From NCBI RefSeq assembly GCF_034190915.1, contig NW_026947509.1:30140767-30204766 (forward strand): a stretch of DNA of 64,000 nucleotides, read 5' to 3'. Source of the stretch: Cavia porcellus (taxonomy: Eukaryota > Chordata > Mammalia > Rodentia > Caviidae). A program made the translations under genes and the position numbers. This document shows positions 56,961 to 64,000 of the stretch, piece by piece. Numbering within the stretch: the stretch's first letter is position 1; each line of letters starts with the position of its first letter. Below the pieces are notes generated by a model. It did not search any database. It worked only from the letters and a program-made list of their open reading frames with translations, and was not told the DNA's origin.

Positions 56961-59900
56961 CTCAGTACCAGAGAGGTCAAAAGCTTTGGACAAACCTGCA
57001 TTCTCTCTGCTGCCATAACTCTGCACCAGATTCACTGGCTACCAAGGGCTGTTCCAGGGCTGTGTAGCCATGAAGACAGGCAAGGCAAGGACTGTGGGTC
57101 CCACTTGACACAATTGTGAGTCTCTTGTTCACGGCCATGCAGATCAGCTGCAGGCTCCACCCCCCAGCATCCATGATGGATTTTCTTGCAACATTTATGA
57201 AAAAGACAGAGCTGTATTTTCTTAATTCCTTTAAAAATCTGTGAGGCCACTTGGGGTCAAGGGAGCAGGGTGTGCTAGAATCAGACACAGGGGTCTGCAA
57301 TCCTGGCTATGCTGCTTCCAGGGTGTAACATCAAGTCTCTGGCCTGTGGGGCATAGCAGAGGCAGACCCCCACCCCAGGGTGTAAAGCAGACCCTCACTT
57401 GCATCAAGTCAGCAATGCTGTCAGCTACCGCCCTTGGCCACTGCGGGGACAGTGGCTTTCCATTCCCTCCTTCCTATGTGCTATGGTGGAGAGAGAGGTC
57501 AGTGGGATTTCCACGTGGCTACCTGTGCCCTCTGCACTGGGCAGAGCCGAGAGCCTCAGCCAGGTGAAAACAGGACGGGACACTTTCGTAGACATCCCCT
57601 GAATTGGTGTAACTGGAAATAGCCTAGCATGGAGAAGGAAGGGGATGGGTGTACATGTGAGTGCTAGCGTGTGTGCATGTGAGGAGCTGTGTGTGTGACA
57701 CGTGCACAGGTGTGCACAGGAAGTGTAGATGGTGTGTGCAGGAAGCCTACGGAGAGCAGAGAAAGAACACAGTGTGGTCCTGGGGTGGTCTTGGGACCCT
57801 GGGCTCCCCTTGGGCCACCAGGGCCTGTAGGCCAGGTTCAGGTGTGACAGGGAGAAGGACTTTGGGGGCCGGTGAGGTCCTGGACCATCTTGGTTTTTGT
57901 AAAGGCTGTGGAGGGTGTGGAGCCCAAGCCAAGGGTCACGTCCCAGCCTAGGACCACAGGGTTCTGCTCAGCACTTTGGGGTCATCTCAAGACCTGCAGC
58001 CCACCCACAAATGATTCTGGTTCAGCACCTGGGTCACAGGGAGCCAGTGTCAGCCTGAGCGTGAGGCTGAGTCTGTTGTTGAGTGGGCTGCTCAGGGAGA
58101 AGAGGCCAGGCACCTCGACCCCGGGGTTCTCACACTGCCTTCCTTACTGCAAGGAGGGTGTCTACCCAGGAGAGGAGCAGGAAGATCCTATGGAGAGTAC
58201 AGGGCAAGCAGTGAGTCTGGTCCATCATCTCCACCATCCACAGCGGTCTGTCTATTCCGTGCATGGACGGGAGGATGTCTGAGCCAATTCACGGATTCCC
58301 ACTTTAGGCACTCTTTGAGTTTTGATGACATCCGGGTGGCTTAAACTTTATGCCTGCAACTTAAAAGCAACCAAACTTTGTGGTATAAAATTGAGCTGAA
58401 GACACAAAGCATTAGTTCTGTTTCTTGGAATGCTGAGAAAACCCTTTCCTAGACTTGGGCTTTTTTTTTTTTCTTTTTGCACTTTTTAAATAGGCTACAG
58501 AGATCAGTGGGTTCCATACAAGTGCGTAATACCACTTTCATCACTTCCACCCCACGGCCCCTCTGCCCGCCCCGTCCTTCCCCCGAGTTCCTATCAAGTG
58601 GGAAGTTGACGGTACCTACACTTTAATTCCCAATTTTCCAGGTGTGTGAGGTCTTCCTCCAGGGCCAGCAAGGGGGATGCCAGAAATTCCCACATATGTG
58701 AGGCTCTCTGGTCCTCTCATGAAGTTAGGATGCAGACTGAGCAATTAGGGCCCCACCCAGTGCTTGTCTAGACCAACTCGGACCAAAAAAGACAATAAAA
58801 TAATCCCTCGGGTCCAAACCAGCGCTTCTGAACAACAGAAAAACCTTCAGTGGCTTATGTTTTTAATCATAGAGTGAGTCGTAAATACCAATGATTCTAG
58901 ACATATGTTGCAGTTAATTTAGCAACAATTTCTCTAATAAAACATTTGCTGCTCTGGCAGAGAAGCGGCCCAGGGTGGGGGAGGGCTGTCACCTTGGGTG
59001 TGACGCATACAGGCTCCACTGTTCTAGGGACCACCAGGTCCTGAGTCCATGGGAAGCATGAAGCTGCCTGGCACGGACACAGAGAGGAGGACCAGGCAGG
59101 CTGGTTTTGTTGATAATATTCTCAAGCATTTGAAGTTCTAACACTGAGGTGTATTTTCCCAGGATAAAAACTTTTGCTTCTGTCTCTTTGAGTTGGCAGT
59201 GCACCAGCATCTTCTTTGCTTTACCCTTGTCTGGCGTCTTTCATTCCTTCTGTTGATTTTTGAGTCTTTCCTGAAGTTGGTGTTCTGGTCACTGCCCTGA
59301 GGGAGCACCGGACTTCAGTGCACTAATGTTTGGTGTGAGTGCTCACACACGCCTTGCTGTTTTCCATTTCCTGTTTCTCCTCCCATCGCTCCCCTTCCCT
59401 CTTAGTAAGTGGTGGCCCTCCCTCGTCTGGTCGCCTCGGGTGACTGTCCCTGCACTTGGCACCTCCTTGCATCGTGGGAGGGTGGACATCTTGGCCTGTC
59501 TGGGTTGACATAGCAGGGACAACTGCTGTAGTCACTGAAACTCAAAAGCCACTTGTCAGGGTGGCCAAGCTCAGTGCACCCGAACTGTGATGGTAGAGTG
59601 TGTGTCCCTCATGTGTCCCCCTTGTGCAGAGGCTCTGAGAAAGGCCCGTTGTGTGATGTCTAAATGTCACAGGGTGCACTTATACGAGTGAAGATGGCTG
59701 TGATGTCTCCAGGCACTGTCCTCTTAGGGGACCACCTTTGCATGTGGCCTTTGCCCGTCTTGACTGAAACCTCTCTTTGGGGTCAGTGACTGTGGTTTCC
59801 AGAAACTTGCAGAACAGTCTGGAATGTCTTTATTCCATGCTACTTTTGATCGTAATAGTCCAGCTAAGGAAAGAGTTCTAGGCTGGCCATGACCTTTCTT

Positions 59901-62900
59901 CTGCGTGACTGTCAAACAAGTCCCTGTAGCTCTGCCCCTTGCCCATGGCTCAGCCCCAGCCCGAGGGGGCCCAGGCAGGCACCTCCAGGCTCGGCCCATC
60001 TCCTGCGCGCCATGACTGGAAGAGTTCCCATCCTTTATCACTGTTTTCATTTTCTCTGTCATGTAGTAAATGAAGATTGTTGTTACCTATGACCTCGGAG
60101 GGGTCTGGTAAACTCTGGTCTGTCCCTCTGGGTGAGTCTGGTGTGCTGGCCCTGATGACCACCAGCATGGGCTTCCAGTCTCTGCCGCACAGCTGTGCCG
60201 AGTCCTCCCTTCCAGTCCTCCCTCCCTCCACAGAAGCCCATGGTCCTGTGGCAGGAAGTGATGTACGTGGAGAACAGCGCCGCGTGCCAAGTTTTATTTG
60301 AATGCTAAACACAGAGGCAGAAGTCAACACCTCCTCCCAGAGCTGGAATCTGTCCTCCCCTCCGCTGATGAAAGCGTGAGTGATACAGAAAGTGGGTGTC
60401 CTTTGACACACGTGCCCCTGGCATCATAGGGCAATCACACCCAGTATTGGGCATCACGGTGGACAGGCAGCCCAAGAGCTGGGGACAAGGATTCTGCGAT
60501 TGGCTCTCTGGACACTGGTCAAAATGCATCTTTCATCCCTAGGGGACACAGTGCTATCGGAGAAGACTGTCATGTTCAGGAATGCCATGGGCTGATTACT
60601 GTATTTCCCTTCTTGTTCTGAAGAAACACAGAGGGCATTTCCAGAAATACATTCAAGTAAAGAGAATTAGGGAAACGCAGGGAGCCTAGGGATGAAGAGA
60701 AAGGAGAGGCAGGATGCTGAGGAAGGACGCGAGGGCTACAGTATCATGAGCAGCTGCAGCCCTCGGGTCTGGCTTGGAGCTCAGGGCAGCCTGGTGCTGC
60801 TCTGACTGAACAGGGTGCCAGCACTGTGAGACCCTGTCCTGGGATGGAGACGACTGTCTCAGGGCGTGACGTAGGGCATGTTCCTCCTGTAAAAGCATTC
60901 CTCAGTGATACAGAACACAGCCTTCTTCCCATGTGAACAGGAAATCCTACCATGGTTTCCTGAGAATCCTTTTCCCACTTTTACCTCTGGGTCCCCGACC
61001 CTAAAGCATGCACACGGCACAGATCTAGCAGGGAGAGGCCGCATGTCTTTTGAGCCACCACCCCAAGCATCCACAAGCTCGAGAACCATCTGCAGGGAAT
61101 TGAAGAGATTTTGATTCCAAAGATTTGGACAGGGTTCCCAGGCAAAGCTCCACTTGGGGGCCAGGAAGACCACTCTGAGAGTTAGGACCACAGGGAACCT
61201 GCCATGGAAATTAGTTTTCCCAACTGAGCCTTTGGTAAAATTTGGAGGGCAAAAGTGCTTGGAGTACTTTTCTGACAAGAGCTGAGTGCTCTCCTGCCCT
61301 GAGTTGTGATCCAAAATGACCTCACATAGGATACACAGGGCTGGAGTGACCATCCCTGAAGAAGTCCATGACTGGACCACGGCTGGAGCTGCAGGGGAGG
61401 CCCTGCACTTCTGCAGGGAGGGGGGGACTGCACCCTCTGTTGGTCTCCAGTTGGAGTCCCTTACACCAATGACAGATGTCTGGGATAAAATCGTTAGTTT
61501 TTTCTATTAAATATTTTACATTCAGCATATATTTAGATTTGCTTTTTTTAAAGTGATGAGTTACAAGTGTATGGAACCCTCCCCCACCAAAGTCCACTTT
61601 GGATGAGTCTTACATCTTGTTTATTAGGAATGCGCCTCCAGGTTCGCCCTAGGCTCCTTATCTTGCCCAGCTTGCATAAGCTCATCCATTCCACTCTGAT
61701 GACCAAGGCCTCAAGGGCCAATCAAAAAAAATTAAAACCAACAAAACAAAATCATCGTTCAAAAATATCAACTCCAGAGAATTTCTTCAGTTTCAGAAAA
61801 GACTGAAGAGAGGATGCCTTAGCTAGCCTTGATGGTGATCTGATATTCCAAGAATGGAATGACAGGAATGACCCCTTCCCCAGGTGAATGGGACACATGT
61901 CAGACATGTGAACCAAGTGACAGTGAGAGGCAAGAACCACACAGATGTCTGGATTTGCTCAACTGCCTGTTGCAGATAAATTCAACTAGGGAGGGTTTAC
62001 AGATGTGGTATCATTCTGCGGACTGATTTTCCTGGTCACAGCCCTTCTGCGACCCAAAGGTCTGATGGTGGAAATGCAGAAAAACTGCCCAACACAGAGC
62101 CCTCCACAGAGACCAGCAGCTCTGCCCACAGGAAAGGCACCAGGCCACTGCTGACGACCTATGATGATGCAGTGAACCCAGGCCTCCTAATCGATATACA
62201 CTGATTCCTATTAAATGGCTTCAACAGCAGGAAATCAGGAAGGACACGTTCCCATGTTTCTACTCAGGCCCTTTGTGAAATGGGGTGAAACTTGTGTACG
62301 AGTCCATGGGAAGCAGGATTATAAGGGGAGGAATCCGGCAGGCTCAGGGCTTCCAGATGGACTGGGAATTTCTTGGACCACTCCCCTCTGACATTGCTCA
62401 ACACCCAAACTCACAAACAACCTAGTCTGGTTTTTAAATCAAATGATGTAGCTGACAGGTGATAGCCGCTCATAGGTTCTTAGGGCCTTAGGCCTTAGGA
62501 CAGGGCCTCTCTGTCCTGAAGTGCTCCTGGAGACGGGCACAGGCACATGATTAGAACATTATTAAATCAAGACTGTTTGGCAGTTCTCCCCATCATGTGA
62601 CTCACAAGTGGAAAGTGGCCTGGTTCCTCTTTTATTCAGAATGAAGCCTTTTCCGACAACTCCACCCGGGAGAGAGCTCCGAGTCAAGGCTGGGATGCAG
62701 ATCTGGTTGTGTGGACGGAGACAACACGGCACGGAGATCTACCCATATCTTAACGAGATCCCTGAACCTGCTGGTTTTCCCACTATTTCAGTGGATCCAG
62801 GAGGATACAGTGAAGCATTCACACCAAGAAAATTTCCACCATCACTTTGGCTTGTCTCTGTGTATTTCAACATAATTGCCCCGATCGTTCCTACTACATT

Positions 62901-64000
62901 TTGAAAGCTTCCTCTGAGATGCTACAAGTCAGAGCAAAATCATCCCTCTGTTCAAAGTTCCCAGGGTTATCGACCTCACTGAAAAGGCAACCCTTTGGTT
63001 CTCCCCCGCTTACACAGCAGTGTTAGCAGAGGTGCACACGGGTGAGGAGATGGAGCTAGGAAGGAAGGAGTCACTTGCCCTGATTCCTGAGCAGCTGCAG
63101 CCAGAAACCAATAGATTCCGTGTATACCTGCTTTGGATCCTTAACTGCAGTTTATTGTAAAAATCCCCAGACACACTAAAAGCTAGAAGACGCCTATAAA
63201 ATTGCTACTTTTTCCCAGCAGGTATGGTCCGAGGGTAAGACAGGACTGCTGTTGGGTGGAGGTCTGGTTTTCCTGGCTTTGGTTATAGAAGATAGATATG
63301 AAGGTAGGGGAGGAGGGAGCGGGAAACTGTGTAACAAATCGGTCAGGAACTTTCCTCCCATCCTCTTGACCGGTGGTTATTTAACTTGTCTGCAGTGACT
63401 CTGATGGATGGGATTCTCACCAATTGCAGTGGTCTAGACTGCTAGCTTTAACATAGCCTTTGCATATGGGGCTACCGGGCGCTGGGAGCTCGGCCTGGCC
63501 AAATGGTACTGCGCTGCGAGTTTACGATACACGAGGGATCTCGAAGGCTTAGTAGGAAGAAAAGAATGTAAGACATGTCAATATCTCTGTTATTGATGAC
63601 ATGCTGAGCCGATTCCATTTTGGACAGGGCTAAATACCATATGTTTTTTAAAATTAATTTCATTTGTTTTTCTTTTTCGATCTCTTATTGTGGCTACCAG
63701 AAAATTCAAAATCATGCATGCAGTTGGCCTTTCCTCGCATTGCTCGGCACTGGTTGAGACATTCGCAGAGCTCTTGTTGGAGTCCAGTGGAAGCTGACCT
63801 GTGTGAACTTGCTTGATTTTGTCCTCTGCTGAACAAACAAAATTCCTCCACATGACAGTCAGCCCAGCACTGGAAAACAACGTTCCACCCCGCTCCACCT
63901 TTCCTGGTCATGCTAAATAGCTTGCTCTTCTCACAAGCATTCTTTTCATGAGCTATTAAAGATTGTTTACCCCAAACTTGGAAAATGCCAGGATGAAGGA
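56961..64000. other. Unrecognised DNA, no supported gene
   Basis: Over 7 kb no SINE, LINE, LTR or known exon is recognised. A TGTG-rich patch lies at about 57650-57740 and a T run at 58461-58472. The longest open frames (173 codons at 60859-61380 minus, 153 codons at 59950-60411 minus) overlap frames on the other strand and carry no known motif. The absence of named repeats over this length is itself unusual for the window. Confidence 0.5.

Noticed and set aside
62608..62904. 98-codon frame with an acceptor-like CCCACTATTTCAG at about 62779
   Set aside because: There is no recognisable domain and no matching donor site, so an exon cannot be supported from one sequence.

Overview
The window looks like mammalian nuclear DNA from a rodent outside the mouse/rat group, most likely a squirrel-related species (Sciuridae). 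The evidence is its set of SINEs. There are tRNA-derived ID elements with recognisable A and B boxes, a 7SL-derived B1, and several B1-dID composites in which a B1 is followed by an ID-like tail. MIR, LINE-1, MaLR/ERV LTR and Tc1/mariner remnants complete the picture. Guinea-pig-like or beaver-like rodents remain possible because they share some of these SINE classes.

I recognise no host protein-coding exon, tRNA gene, rRNA gene or bacterial-type feature. The open frames are short, carry no protein motif I know beyond LINE-1 and mariner remnants, and often run across repeats. The window is therefore best read as intergenic or deep-intronic DNA. What can be annotated is its layered history of transposable elements and simple repeats.

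Layout. 1-10 kb: mostly unrecognised DNA with a three-unit 26-bp tandem repeat, one MIR and two MaLR LTRs. 10-16 kb: a mariner-derived palindrome with a nested ID, then LINE-1 pieces (endonuclease part, ORF2 3' part, 3' UTR) invaded by ID, B1 and B1-dID SINEs, plus a MaLR LTR and an old LINE fragment. 18-30 kb: an ATCC minisatellite, three more mariner palindromes, two LINE-1 3' ends (one split by an ERV1-like LTR and a B1, the other by a MaLR LTR with a perfect 5-bp target duplication), and more MaLR LTRs. 30-33 kb: a long decayed LINE-1 ORF2 region carrying a CA microsatellite. 33-47 kb: a GC-richer, repeat-poor stretch with MIRs, two B1-dIDs, G-runs, and a nest in which an unidentified segment lies inside a MER2-like element inside an old LINE. 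47-56 kb: three solo LTRs (two with clean 4-bp and 6-bp target duplications), a direct-repeat retroposon pair, a B1-dID and an MER5A-like hAT remnant. 57-64 kb: unrecognised DNA.

The most interesting structure is a family of four mariner-derived palindromes. Each joins a short and a long copy of the transposase 3' end tail to tail, in the same asymmetric arrangement and with nearly constant arm spacing. Two copies lie in each orientation. This points to one rearranged progenitor that then multiplied as a non-autonomous element.
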